This document shows positions 34,900 to 44,560 of a DNA stretch of 64,000 nt, piece by piece. The notes beneath the pieces were generated by a model that had not been told where the DNA came from, searched no databases, and saw nothing but the letters and a program-made list of their open reading frames with translations. Position 1 is the first letter of the stretch. Each line of letters begins with the position of its first letter. Location: NCBI GenBank assembly GCA_002419385.1, contig DIFZ01000062.1:24438-88437 (forward strand), read 5' to 3'. A program made the translations under genes and the position numbers. The stretch comes from Geobacter sp. UBA5735. Lineage in GTDB: Bacteria; Desulfobacterota; Desulfuromonadia; Geobacterales; Geobacteraceae.

Positions 34900-37317
34900 A
34901 TGGTGAAAGATGAATGCAGGGTCCCGGCTGAACGGCTCAGGTGGACATGCGACCCGGGCCAGCTGGAATTCGAAACGACCGACGAACTCACTGAACTTGA
35001 AGGGACCATCGGCCAGGAACGTGCGCTGAGGGCGATCGACTTCGGCCTCGACATGTCCGAGTGCGGCTTCAACCTCTATATTTCAGGCGAAGCCGGGACC
35101 GGCCGCACATCGTCGATCATGAACCTGCTGAAGATCAGGGCACGGGAAGAAGCCACCCCCAACGACTGGTGCCACGTATTCAATTTCAAGGCGCCCGACA
35201 ACCCCATGGCGTTCGCCCTGAAGGCCGGCATGGGATGCCAGCTGGAAAAGGACATGCAGGAACTTCTGAACCTGGTTCGGGCCGACATACCCAAAGCGCT
35301 CGAAAGCAAGGAATACGAGAGCAACAAATCGGCAATAATCCAGGAGAACCAGGAAAGGAACAATGCCATCTTTTCCGAACTGGAGAAGGAGGCGCTGGAG
35401 AAGGGCTTTTCTCTCCAGAGGACCGTCTCCGGGCTGGTCATGGTTCCTCAGAAGGAAGGGCGCAACTTCACCCAGGAAGAATATGACGCCCTGCCGCCTG
35501 GGGAGCAGGAGAAGCTGGATGCCGTCGGCAACGAGCTCAAGGGAAAGCTGGCCGACGTGATCAGCCAGATCCGTGAAAACGAGAAAGCGGTCAAGGAATC
35601 CCTGTCGCAGCTGGACCGCAACCTCGGCCTCTCCGCAGTGGGCCACCACATCGTTCCTCTGAAGGAAAAATACCGTGAATTCGAGCGGGTCATCGAATAT
35701 CTGGACATGGTCCAGGAAGATATCCTCCTCAACCTCGAGGATTTCAAGGGAGCGCCGCAGCAGCCGTCCATACCCGGCCTCAAGCTGCCGGTTCAGACAC
35801 CCTCGTTCGAACGCTACGTAGTGAATCTGCTGGTGGACAACTGTGAAATGGAGGGAGCGCCGGTTGTCTTCGAGGCGAACCCGACCTACAACAACCTGTT
35901 CGGCCGCATCGATCACGTCATGCAGATGGGAGGTGTTGCAACGACCAACTTCGCCCTGATAAAAGCAGGCTCCCTCCACCGGGCCAACGGCGGCTACCTC
36001 GTGGTTAATGCCCGGGACGTGCTGATCAGCCCGTTTGCCTGGGATGCCCTGAAACGCTGCATCCGCAACAGCGAAATAAAAATCGAGGATGTCCTCGAAC
36101 AGTACCGGATCATCACCATGGTTTCCCTCACGCCGGAACCTGTCCCGCTTCAGGCAAAGATCATCATGATCGGCTCCCCCATGATCTACTACCTGCTCTA
36201 CTACATGGAGCCCGATTACCGGAAGTTTTTCAAGGTCAAAGCGGATTTCGACAGCAAGGTGGCGCGAACCCCCGAGGTGTTGAAGGATTATGCCCTGTTC
36301 GTCTCGACCCACTGCAGGAAGGAGGGGCTCCTGCCCTTCGACAAGAGTGCCGTCGCCGGCATCCTGGAATGCTCGGCGCGCATGGTGGAAGACCAGGAGA
36401 AGTTTTCCACCCAGTTCATGGAGGTTGCCGACCTGATCAGGGAAGCGGATTACTGGTCGCGCAAACAGGGGAGCACCACGGTAACCGGTGCCTGTGTCAG
36501 ACAGGCGATCGAGGAAAAGGTCTACCGCAGCAACCGGATCGAAGAGCGGATGCAGGAGCTGTTCGAGGAAGGCACGCTGATGGTGGATACGACCGGCAGT
36601 GTCGTCGGGCAGGTGAACGGGCTTTCGGTGATCTCCCTGGCCGACTATACCTTCGGCAGGCCATCCCGCGTAACCGCCCGGATTTACATGGGCCGGGGCG
36701 GCATGGTGAACATCGAGCGCGAGGTCAAACTCTCCGGACCGATCCATGACAAGGGCGTGCTGATCCTCACCGGGTACCTGGGGGGGAAGTTCGCCCATGA
36801 CAAGCCCCTGTCCTTCTCCGCATCCCTCTGCTTCGAGCAGAACTACGAAGGCATCGAAGGAGACAGCGCTTCGTCGACCGAGCTGTATGCCCTGCTTTCC
36901 GCGCTTTCAGGCCTGCCGCTCAAACAGGGCATCGCCGTTACCGGGAGCGTCAACCAGCTGGGCATGGTCCAGCCCATCGGCGGCGTCAATTACAAGATCG
37001 AAGGTTTCTTCGCCGTCTGCAAAGCCAAGGGGCTCACGGGAGAACAGGGCGTGATCATCCCCCGCAGCAACCTGCGCAACCTGATGCTCAAGGAGGACGT
37101 GGCCGAAGCGGTGAAAGCCGGCACATTCCATGTCTGGAGCATCGAGACCATCGACCAGGGCATCGAAATCCTCACCGGGGTCCCGGCCGGGGAAATGCGG
37201 GAAGACGGATGCTATCCGGAAGGGAGCGTCAACCAGCTGGTCGATTCGCGCCTCCGGACCATGCTGGAAAACATGAAGAAATTCTCAGCCGGTCCGGACA
37301 AGGAAGAAAAAAAATAG
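34900..37317 (+). CDS. Lon-family (S16) ATP-dependent protease, AAA_32/LonB-like
   Basis: The 805-residue protein has an N-terminal ATPase-like part and a C-terminal S16 protease domain. The nucleophile is S656 in GIEGDSASSTE and the lysine is K699 in GGVNYKIEGF, the Ser-Lys dyad of Lon. The P-loop region reads GEAGTGRTSS (about residues 64-73), with Arg where Walker A normally has Lys. The middle contains a predicted coiled coil (ENQERNNAIFSELEKEALEKG) and the ANPTYNNLFGRID segment with HRANGGYLVVNARD. It is distinct from canonical LonA, which has an N-terminal substrate-binding domain. It should degrade or process cytoplasmic proteins. The start follows AAGGGAGGACACC. Confidence 0.9.
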   Translation: MVKDECRVPAERLRWTCDPGQLEFETTDELTELEGTIGQERALRAIDFGLDMSECGFNLYISGEAGTGRTSSIMNLLKIRAREEATPNDWCHVFNFKAPDNPMAFALKAGMGCQLEKDMQELLNLVRADIPKALESKEYESNKSAIIQENQERNNAIFSELEKEALEKGFSLQRTVSGLVMVPQKEGRNFTQEEYDALPPGEQEKLDAVGNELKGKLADVISQIRENEKAVKESLSQLDRNLGLSAVGHHIVPLKEKYREFERVIEYLDMVQEDILLNLEDFKGAPQQPSIPGLKLPVQTPSFERYVVNLLVDNCEMEGAPVVFEANPTYNNLFGRIDHVMQMGGVATTNFALIKAGSLHRANGGYLVVNARDVLISPFAWDALKRCIRNSEIKIEDVLEQYRIITMVSLTPEPVPLQAKIIMIGSPMIYYLLYYMEPDYRKFFKVKADFDSKVARTPEVLKDYALFVSTHCRKEGLLPFDKSAVAGILECSARMVEDQEKFSTQFMEVADLIREADYWSRKQGSTTVTGACVRQAIEEKVYRSNRIEERMQELFEEGTLMVDTTGSVVGQVNGLSVISLADYTFGRPSRVTARIYMGRGGMVNIEREVKLSGPIHDKGVLILTGYLGGKFAHDKPLSFSASLCFEQNYEGIEGDSASSTELYALLSALSGLPLKQGIAVTGSVNQLGMVQPIGGVNYKIEGFFAVCKAKGLTGEQGVIIPRSNLRNLMLKEDVAEAVKAGTFHVWSIETIDQGIEILTGVPAGEMREDGCYPEGSVNQLVDSRLRTMLENMKKFSAGPDKEEKK

Positions 37318-37340
37318 CGGGCCGGCAAAGGATCTCTTTT

Positions 37341-38213
37341 ATGCGCGACCGATGCACCCTCATAGTCAATCCCCTCTCCGGCGGATTTTCGCCGGGGAAA
37401 GCCGGGAAAGCGCAGTCGGACCTGGAACAGCTCGGCATGGCCTGCAGCGTCCTCGAAACCATGACGCCGGCTGAAGCATCCCACCGGGCCGCGGCGATCT
37501 GCCGGGAGGAAACAGACCCGCTGATCGTGATCGGCGCCGGTGACGGCACCATTAACGGGGTCGTTAACGGGCTTGCCCCGGGGGCAGCAACCGTCGCCGT
37601 CCTGCCATTCGGCACCTCGAACGTGCTCAGCCGGGAACTTGAGATTTTTACCCCTGAAGAGGGCATTGACAGGATCGCAGCCGGGCGTACGAAACCGGTT
37701 TCCGTAGGTCTCATTGAAAAGGATGCTGTGAAACGCTACTTCCTGCTCATGGCAGGGATCGGTTTCGACGGCGCCGTCGTCAAAGGGGTTGGCCCGCGGG
37801 AAAAGCGGTTGCTGGGCAAAGGCGCCTATGTCCTCTCTGCCCTGCGGCGGCTGCTGGCAGGCGAAACGGGTTCGCTCCGGGTCGAATGTGAAGCCGGCCA
37901 TCTCGACTGTCACAGCGTCATTGTCTGCAATGCATCGAAATACGCCGGGAATTACTCTCTTGCCCCATCTGCATCCCTGTTCGAACCGGGATTCCAGGTG
38001 GTCTGCCTGGAGCAGGGAAACAGGGCATGTCTGCTGCGTTCGTTTTTCGCTCTCCTGAGCGGCAAGGGAATGAACGGCAGGAACACCAGGACCTTTCATG
38101 CCGGCGAACTCGAGATCCGCGGCGACAAACCGCTCCAGGCGGACGGCGATTTCTACTTTCATGCCCCGGTACATGTCCGGGCGGTTCCGGATTTCATGAG
38201 GGTTGTCGTGTAG
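37341..38213 (+). CDS. Diacylglycerol/sphingosine-kinase-family lipid kinase
   Basis: The 290-residue protein has the DAGK catalytic layout: LIVNPLSGGFSPGKA, VIGAGDGTINGVVNGL (GDGT nucleotide loop) and VLPFGTSNVLSRELEI, then GIGFDGAVVKGV and a C-terminal HAGELEIRGDKPLQADGDF. It should phosphorylate a lipid hydroxyl at the inner membrane. The start at 37341 (AAAGGATCTC upstream) lies 23 nt after the protease stop, so the genes may be co-transcribed. A longer frame from 37209 overlaps the protease and is not used. Confidence 0.9.
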   Translation: MRDRCTLIVNPLSGGFSPGKAGKAQSDLEQLGMACSVLETMTPAEASHRAAAICREETDPLIVIGAGDGTINGVVNGLAPGAATVAVLPFGTSNVLSRELEIFTPEEGIDRIAAGRTKPVSVGLIEKDAVKRYFLLMAGIGFDGAVVKGVGPREKRLLGKGAYVLSALRRLLAGETGSLRVECEAGHLDCHSVIVCNASKYAGNYSLAPSASLFEPGFQVVCLEQGNRACLLRSFFALLSGKGMNGRNTRTFHAGELEIRGDKPLQADGDFYFHAPVHVRAVPDFMRVVV

Positions 38214-38248
38214 CAGGCTGCCCGGAAACGTTTACAAGAAAGGAACGA

Positions 38249-39211
38249 ATGCTGGTAGTCGGTATCGGACAATGCTCGTGGGACTGTCTGGCGGTGGCGG
38301 ACCGGTACCCCCCGGCCAACAGCAAGTGTGAAGTACGTCACTGGCAGGAACAGGGTGGAGGCCCGGTGGCAACCGCCCTCGTTGCCCTGTCGCGCTTCGG
38401 GGTGCCCGGCCGGTTCCTGGGTGTGGTGGGCGACGACACCGAAGGCGAAAAGATCCGCAGTTGCCTGCAACGCGAAGGCATCGAAACCGTGGGACTTGTC
38501 ACCAGGAAGCACGCGTCATCCCAGAAAGCTTTCATCGCCATAGAAAACACGGCCGGCTCGCGGACCATCTTCTGGCAGCGGCCTACGGGAAGCCCATTGC
38601 TCCCGGAGGAACTTCCCCGCGACTTTCTTGACGGCTGCAGTTTTCTCCACTTGGACGGTTTGATGAAGGATGTGTCGCTGTCTGCTGCCTCGCAGGCCCG
38701 TGATAAAGGCATTCCCGTCATGCTGGACGCAGGGAGCTCACGTCCCGGCATGGAAGCTCTGGCCAATAGCTGTGATTATCTGGTGGCTGCTGAACGGTTT
38801 GCCCTCGAGATGGGATGGGACGGGACAATGGAAGGGTTCCAATCGTTCGCAGCCCGTTTCAGCTCTGCAGTTGTCACCGTCACGCTGGGTGAACGGGGCA
38901 GCATCACGCGTCATGGACGGGAAACATTCGCCCTGCCGGCTTTCCCGGCAGTTACCGTCGACACCACGGGGGCCGGGGACGTGTTCCACGGCGGATACCT
39001 TTTCGGCTTGCTCCAGGGGCTGAGCCTCGAGGACACCATTCGCTTTGCCTCTGCCGCGGCTGCATTGAAGTGCGGCCGCATTGGCGGAAGAGCCGGCATA
39101 CCCGATGTCGCGTCGGTTCTGCGTTTCCTGGACGACAAAGGCGTCTCGCTGCGAGCATGGCCCGGCGTCATGCAGACACCCCGTGATCCCTCGAAGGCAC
39201 GGGAGACATGA
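38249..39211 (+). CDS. PfkB-family carbohydrate kinase
   Basis: The 320-residue ribokinase-type protein shows the N-terminal VVGIGQCSWDCLAVADRYP and the glycine-rich substrate segment EQGGGPVATALVALSRFG. The C-terminal VDTTGAGDVFHGGYLFGLL carries the catalytic Asp and anion hole. It transfers phosphate from ATP to a sugar or nucleoside; the substrate cannot be told. The start at 38249 has AAAGGAACGA before it and lies 35 nt after the lipid-kinase gene. Confidence 0.92.
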   Translation: MLVVGIGQCSWDCLAVADRYPPANSKCEVRHWQEQGGGPVATALVALSRFGVPGRFLGVVGDDTEGEKIRSCLQREGIETVGLVTRKHASSQKAFIAIENTAGSRTIFWQRPTGSPLLPEELPRDFLDGCSFLHLDGLMKDVSLSAASQARDKGIPVMLDAGSSRPGMEALANSCDYLVAAERFALEMGWDGTMEGFQSFAARFSSAVVTVTLGERGSITRHGRETFALPAFPAVTVDTTGAGDVFHGGYLFGLLQGLSLEDTIRFASAAAALKCGRIGGRAGIPDVASVLRFLDDKGVSLRAWPGVMQTPRDPSKARET

Positions 39212-39286
39212 CACGTTTAATCTGGACAAATGGAGCATTATTTATTACATGATAGTATAAAGATATTTCCAGGCGGAGGCAGCGCA

Positions 39287-39988
39287 ATGACAAGGTCAAA
39301 AATACTTCTGGTTGACGATACCAGGCTCTTTCTCGAGTTGGAAAAGAGTTTTCTCAAACTGTCACCGGTGCACGTCCTCACCGCGTCCAGCGCTGAAGAA
39401 GCTTTGGAAGTCGCCGCGAACGAACGCCCCGATCTCATTTTCCTGGATATCCACATGCCGGGAATTGGAGGTATCGCCTGCTGCAAACTCCTGAAAAGCG
39501 ATCCTTCTCTCAAAGCCATTCCCGTTGTCATGGTATCAGCTTCCGGCAAGGAAGAAGACCTGGACCTCTGCAGGTCGGCAGGATGCGATGACTACGTTAC
39601 CAAACCGGTGGATCGGAAGATGTTTCTCGACAAAGCGCGCAGATTCCTGAACACCGTCGACCGGCGCGAACCCCGGATCAGCCTGAGAGTGGAAGTGGCC
39701 TGCAGACTGCAGGACCAACTCATGACCGTGCAAAGCGTTGACCTGAGTTCCGGGGGCGTGTACCTTCAGTGCGACATGGACGTAGCCGAGAAAGCCATGA
39801 TGGCTCTCTCTTTTGTGCTGGCGACACGCGATGAACCGGCCGTCGTCGCCAAAGGTCAGATCGCCTGGGTCAATAGCAGCCGGCAACGGAAAAAACCGGC
39901 ACTCCCCCCCGGTTTCGGCGTCGAATTCATCGACATGGCGGAGTCGAGCCGCTCGGCAATCAGGTCCTTTCTGGACTCGCGGCTGTAA
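39287..39988 (+). CDS. Response regulator receiver with C-terminal PilZ domain
   Basis: The 233-residue protein joins a CheY-like receiver (residues 1-120) to a PilZ domain (about 128-233). The receiver shows acidic pair VDD, phospho-Asp in IFLDIHMPG, Thr/Ser in VMVSASG and Lys in VTKPVD. PilZ shows RISLRVEV, then VDLSSGGVYL, the c-di-GMP-binding signature. Phosphorylation by an unlinked histidine kinase and c-di-GMP binding would both feed its output, perhaps motility or surface attachment. The start at 39287 follows GGCGGAGGCAGCGCA. No kinase is adjacent. Confidence 0.93.
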   Translation: MTRSKILLVDDTRLFLELEKSFLKLSPVHVLTASSAEEALEVAANERPDLIFLDIHMPGIGGIACCKLLKSDPSLKAIPVVMVSASGKEEDLDLCRSAGCDDYVTKPVDRKMFLDKARRFLNTVDRREPRISLRVEVACRLQDQLMTVQSVDLSSGGVYLQCDMDVAEKAMMALSFVLATRDEPAVVAKGQIAWVNSSRQRKKPALPPGFGVEFIDMAESSRSAIRSFLDSRL

Positions 39989-40012
39989 TTTCACCGCAGC
40001 AGGAAAGGGACC

Positions 40013-40621
40013 ATGGAACGTGACCGCGACAACAACCTGAAATGGGATCAACGCTTCCGCCAGGAAGCATGCGTATTGGGCAGCGATCCCTCGGCATACC
40101 TGGCCGACAACATCGAACTGGTCAAGCAACTCGTTCCGGGAAAGCGCGCCCTCGACATCGCCTGCGGTGAAGGGAGAAACAGCATTTACCTGGCGAAACA
40201 GGGCTTCAAAGTGGTGGGCCTGGATATTTCCCGCGCCGGACTGGACAAGGCCCGTGTATGGATGGAAAAAGAGTCGTTGACCATCGATCTGCGCCAGGTG
40301 AACCTGGAGCGCTACGTCTTCACCGAACGGTTCGACCTCATCATCAACTTCAATTTCCTGTTGCGCGATCTCATACCGGAAGCGGTAGCAGCGCTTGAAC
40401 CAGGCGGGGTCATGGTGTTCGATACCCTGGTGGATTCACCGTTCGTGCCCTGCCCCCACAAAAAAGAGTACCTGCTCCAACCGGGGGAGATCATGACCAT
40501 ATTCCGTACGTTCAAGGGCGAGATATTCCTTCCGCAAGAGCGGCTCCATGACGATATGCCGACAGCCAAGCTGATTTTCCGCAAAGACCGGCCTCAGGTT
40601 ACCGCGATGACCTCTTCGTAG
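40013..40621 (+). CDS. Class I SAM-dependent methyltransferase (TehB-like)
   Basis: The 202-residue protein has the motif I segment ALDIACGEGRNSIYLAKQG, then VVGLDIS and DLIINFNFLLRDLIPEAVAALEPGG. It resembles small-molecule methyltransferases of the TehB/tellurite type; the substrate is not determined. It starts 24 nt after the response-regulator stop with GGAAAGGGACC upstream. Its last 28 nt overlap the end of the converging gspE gene. Confidence 0.88.
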   Translation: MERDRDNNLKWDQRFRQEACVLGSDPSAYLADNIELVKQLVPGKRALDIACGEGRNSIYLAKQGFKVVGLDISRAGLDKARVWMEKESLTIDLRQVNLERYVFTERFDLIINFNFLLRDLIPEAVAALEPGGVMVFDTLVDSPFVPCPHKKEYLLQPGEIMTIFRTFKGEIFLPQERLHDDMPTAKLIFRKDRPQVTAMTSS

Positions 40622-42378
40622 GTCGTCACACCTTCCAGCATTTTTCTTACGGCAACCTGGCGCAACGGGATCATCCCGTCCCGGAGCGCAATCTCCTGCA
40701 ACTCGGCTGTATCGGCCTCATCACCCAGCCGGGCAATCAGGTTCTCGGTAAAGTCCATCACCTCGAATATGCCGCTCCTGCCACGATAGCCGGTTCCCCT
40801 GCACGCAGTGCACCCGTCTCCATAGAAAACCCTGGTGTGCCTGGCGTCCAGACCCAGGAATGCCTGCTCCTCCCCGGAAAGCTGCCGTTCACGCTTGCAC
40901 AGGGGGCAGATGCAGCGGACCAGGCGCTGGGCAACGATGCCGATGACGGTTGACGAGATGAGAAAAGGCGGCACGCCGAGGTCGAGCAGGCGGGTCACCG
41001 AAGAGGGAGCGTCGTTGGTGTGAAGGGTGGAGAGGACGAGATGGCCGGTGAGTGCGGCCTGCACGGCGTTTTCCGCGGTCTCCCGGTCCCTGATTTCTCC
41101 GACCATGATGATGTCCGGGTCCTGACGCAGGATATTGCGCAGGATGGTGCCGAACGTCACCCCTATGCCCGACTGTATGCCCACCTGGTTGAACTCTTCC
41201 ATCACCATCTCTATCGGATCCTCTATGGTGACCACGTTCACCTCGGGTGAAGAAAGGGTCCGCAACGTGGAATACAGCGTGGTGGTCTTGCCGCTGCCCG
41301 TCGGACCGGTGACCAGGATGATGCCGTTCGGCTTTCTGATGAAGCCGTTATACAGCTGGTATTCCCGCGGATAAAAACCGATACCGTCCAGGTCCTTCAT
41401 CAGGATATCGGGGTCGAAAATCCTTATGACCACTTTTTCGCCAAAGGCTACCGGCAGGGTTGAAACGCGCAGTTCAACCTCCCTGTCGCCGTGGTTGGTC
41501 TTGATGCGGCCGTCCTGTGGCCGCCGCTTTTCCGCCAGGTCCATGCGGGAAAGCATCTTGATCCGGGAAACGATCGGCAGGTGGAGCGGCTTGGGGATGG
41601 TGTGGATATTGTGCAGCACCCCGTCCATCCTGAAGCGGATAAGGGACATGTCCCGCTTCGGCTCGATGTGGATGTCGCTCGCACGCTGGTCGAAGGCATA
41701 CGTGAGTATGAACTCCACGGCATTGACGATGTTCCTGTCAGACCCGTCGATATCGTGGTGCCCTTTCATCCGCACGAACTGCTCCAGATTGCCCAGGTCA
41801 ACGGTTGCCGCCGACTCGTTCTGAGCCGCCAGGATGGAAGCGCGGAAGCCGAAGAATTCCCGGAGAATCTTGAGGATATCGCTCTTGGAGCTCAGCACCC
41901 GTTCGACGTTCACTTTCTTCAACCGGAGGAGGCTTTCGATCTCGTCCACGGAGAAGGGGTCGGCGACCGCGATGGTGATCGTTTCCCCATTCTCCGCGAC
42001 CGGCACGATGAGGTGCTTCATGGCGAAAGGACGGGGGATGGGCGACGTCACCACTTCCAGGTCCAGCTTGAGCGGGTCGATCTTCAGGTAGGGGATGCCG
42101 GCAGCTTTGGCGATCACCTGGGTGATGGCATCCTCGGTAAGTATCCTGCCGTTGCCTCCCGGGATCTCCAGGTTAAAGGACGAGATCACTTCCGCGGGGG
42201 ACGGCAGGACAGGCGACTGGGCGAACCTCCGGGCGTAGCCCGGGTGCTGTCCCTGCAGGCGCGCAGTCCGGGCCTCTCCCTGCACGATGACATCGGTGAA
42301 CTGTTCCTGCGTGAGGAGGCCTTTATCCAGCAGGGCCTGGGCGACAGCCTTGATTGTGAGGACTTTCCTGTTCGTCAT
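40594..42378 (-). CDS. GspE/PilB-family secretion or pilus assembly ATPase
   Basis: The 594-residue ATPase has an N-terminal MshEN-like region (about residues 60-180), then the motor. Walker A is VTGPTGSGKTTTLY; the Asp box, Walker B and His box are in the EDPIEMVMEEFNQVGI-QDPDIIMVGEIRD-LHTNDAPS run. A tetracysteine zinc motif (CICPLCKRERQ and CTACRGTGYRG) follows. Such hexamers power type II secretion or type IV pilus extension. It stands alone without other pilus genes, so its machine is not known. It converges on the methyltransferase gene with a 28-nt overlap. Confidence 0.9.
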   Translation of the reverse strand: MTNRKVLTIKAVAQALLDKGLLTQEQFTDVIVQGEARTARLQGQHPGYARRFAQSPVLPSPAEVISSFNLEIPGGNGRILTEDAITQVIAKAAGIPYLKIDPLKLDLEVVTSPIPRPFAMKHLIVPVAENGETITIAVADPFSVDEIESLLRLKKVNVERVLSSKSDILKILREFFGFRASILAAQNESAATVDLGNLEQFVRMKGHHDIDGSDRNIVNAVEFILTYAFDQRASDIHIEPKRDMSLIRFRMDGVLHNIHTIPKPLHLPIVSRIKMLSRMDLAEKRRPQDGRIKTNHGDREVELRVSTLPVAFGEKVVIRIFDPDILMKDLDGIGFYPREYQLYNGFIRKPNGIILVTGPTGSGKTTTLYSTLRTLSSPEVNVVTIEDPIEMVMEEFNQVGIQSGIGVTFGTILRNILRQDPDIIMVGEIRDRETAENAVQAALTGHLVLSTLHTNDAPSSVTRLLDLGVPPFLISSTVIGIVAQRLVRCICPLCKRERQLSGEEQAFLGLDARHTRVFYGDGCTACRGTGYRGRSGIFEVMDFTENLIARLGDEADTAELQEIALRDGMIPLRQVAVRKMLEGVTTYEEVIAVT

Positions 42379-42400
42379 CGTGCATCCCGCATTCGATCCA

Positions 42401-44560
42401 TCACAAGCGTCTCCCTATCCGCTTCAAGAGCAGCGAATTGACCACGACCGATACCGACGACAGCGCCATTGCCAGCCCAGCGAACTCCGGTCGCAATGTC
42501 ACGCCGAACGGATAGTACAACACTCCTGCCGCAATCGGTATGCCCAGGAGGTTGTAGAAAAAAGCCCAGAAAAGGTTCTGCTTGATCCTCGCCAGGGTGG
42601 CCCTGCCGAGAGTGATGGCGCGCACCACGTCCATGAGGTCGTTCCGGACCAGTACCATGTCCCCTGTTTCCCTGGCAACATCCGCGCCGCTGCCGATGGC
42701 GATCCCCACGTCTGCGCGCGCCAGTGCAGGCGCGTCGTTGATCCCGTCTCCCACCATGCCCACAAAGAAACCTTTTTGCTGGTATTCCCGGACGACTTCT
42801 TCCTTCCTGCGCGGCAGGACCTCTGCTTCGAACCCGTCAACGCCGCACTGCCGGGCGATCGCAGCAGCTGCCGCAGCGCGGTCGCCGGTAAGCATGAAAA
42901 CTCGTATGCCCAGTTCCCGCAGCCGGGCGATCGCAGCCGGTGACGTCTCCTTGACCAGATCGGCGAAAGCGGCAACGCCCATGATCTTCCCATCCGCAGC
43001 GAGATACACCAGCGACTTGCCTTCGCCGGAAAGCCTGTCTCCATCCTCCCGCAGAAGCCCGGTGCTGACGCCCGACTCCTCGATGAACCGGAGGTTCCCG
43101 GCCAGGAGGGTCTGTCCCCTGTAGGTGCAGGAAATGCCGGAACCTTCCGTCTCCCGGTAATCCCCGACCCGCCCGTGTTCGATGTTCCGCGATTCCGCGG
43201 CACGAACGGCCGCGAGTGCCAGGGGATGGTTGGACATGGACTCGGCCGCAACGAGGTACTCCAGCAGCATCGCATCCGTTACGCCCGGGGCGGGGATGCA
43301 GGCTGTCAGTTCGGGCTCTCCCCTGGTTATGGTGCCGGTTTTGTCGAGAAACAGCAGCTGGATCCTGGAGATGTTCTCAAGCACCGAACCGCGCTTGATC
43401 AAAATGCCCCGCATCAACCCCACGCCGCTGCCGACCATGACCGCCGTCGGCGTAGCGAGCCCCATGGCGCAAGGACAGGCGATAACGACCACGGCTATCG
43501 CCTGACGGAACGCAAAAAGGAAGTCATGGTGAAAAACAAGGTACCAGGCGGCAAAGGTAATGAGTGCCAGGGAAATGACGATGGGGACGAAGATCCCTGA
43601 AATCCGGTCGGCGAAACGCTGAATGGGCGCCTTGTCCTCCTGGGCTTCACGGACCATGCGCACGATCTGGGCAAGGAGCGCCTCGCTTCCGACCCTCGTG
43701 GCACGCACGGTGAGCACGCCGGTCTTGTTGATTGCCGCTCCGATCACTCCGTCACCCTCCGCCTTGTCCACCGGCAGGGATTCACCCGTGACCAGTGATT
43801 CGTCAACCGATGACGCGCCATCGACGACCACTCCATCCACAGGGATCGTTTCTCCGGGTCTGATGCGGACCACGTCACCGGCCTTGACGGCGGAAGCAGG
43901 GACTTCCCTTTCTTCACCGTCCGTTACCAGGCGCGCCTTGTCAGCCTGGAGGCCGGCAAGCTTCTTCAGGGCTTCCCCCGCCTTGCCGCGCGCTCTGGAC
44001 TCCAGGTACTTGCCCAGCCTGATGAAGGTGATCAGCATGGCCGAGGTCTCGAAGAAGTTCACCCCATGACTGCCGAAGGCGCCAAAGAACGCCAGCAGGG
44101 AATAGAAATAGGCAGCGGACGTGCCGAGGGCGACGAGGACGTCCATGTTGGCCCCTCCGCTCTTCAGAACGTACCAGGAGCCCCGGTAGAAGGTGAGCCC
44201 CGCGGTGAACTGGACCAGGGTGGCCAAGAGCATGCTTGCCCAGTCGGCCAGGGGATTGCCGTGCCAGGGCATGGCAGCCATGATCGGCAGGGAAGCAGCC
44301 ATGCTGAACAGAAACCAGTTCCGCTGCGTGCGACTCTCATCACCGGCATCGCCCCCGGCCCTGAAGCCGTATCCCAACCCCTTGACACATGCTTCTATCT
44401 GGCCGGGTCCGATCCTGAGCGGGTCGTACTCGACAGCCAGCTCCTCCATGGGGAAATTGACCACGGCCCGCCGGACGCCCGGTGTTCCGGCCAGGGCATG
44501 CTCGATCCTGGACGCACAGGAGGCGCAGGACATGCCGGAGATGCTGAAGGTCTTTTTCAC
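42401..44560 (-). CDS. copA: Copper-translocating P1B-type ATPase
   Basis: The 719-residue pump has one N-terminal heavy-metal domain (GMSCASCASRIEHAL), eight expected membrane helices, TGES actuator motif, IACPCAMGLATP metal-site helix (CPC), phosphorylation site FLDKTGTITRGEP and the SNHPLA motif of the nucleotide domain. These mark a Cu+ exporter in the inner membrane. The GTG start at 44560 overlaps the stop of the upstream permease gene (GTGA), so expression is coupled to it. No copper regulator or chaperone gene is next to it. Confidence 0.93.
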   Translation of the reverse strand: MKKTFSISGMSCASCASRIEHALAGTPGVRRAVVNFPMEELAVEYDPLRIGPGQIEACVKGLGYGFRAGGDAGDESRTQRNWFLFSMAASLPIMAAMPWHGNPLADWASMLLATLVQFTAGLTFYRGSWYVLKSGGANMDVLVALGTSAAYFYSLLAFFGAFGSHGVNFFETSAMLITFIRLGKYLESRARGKAGEALKKLAGLQADKARLVTDGEEREVPASAVKAGDVVRIRPGETIPVDGVVVDGASSVDESLVTGESLPVDKAEGDGVIGAAINKTGVLTVRATRVGSEALLAQIVRMVREAQEDKAPIQRFADRISGIFVPIVISLALITFAAWYLVFHHDFLFAFRQAIAVVVIACPCAMGLATPTAVMVGSGVGLMRGILIKRGSVLENISRIQLLFLDKTGTITRGEPELTACIPAPGVTDAMLLEYLVAAESMSNHPLALAAVRAAESRNIEHGRVGDYRETEGSGISCTYRGQTLLAGNLRFIEESGVSTGLLREDGDRLSGEGKSLVYLAADGKIMGVAAFADLVKETSPAAIARLRELGIRVFMLTGDRAAAAAAIARQCGVDGFEAEVLPRRKEEVVREYQQKGFFVGMVGDGINDAPALARADVGIAIGSGADVARETGDMVLVRNDLMDVVRAITLGRATLARIKQNLFWAFFYNLLGIPIAAGVLYYPFGVTLRPEFAGLAMALSSVSVVVNSLLLKRIGRRL

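Noticed and set aside
35083..36798. A 571-codon minus-strand frame inside the Lon-family gene
   Set aside because: It is a complementary reading; the sense frame carries the protease dyad and a good start.
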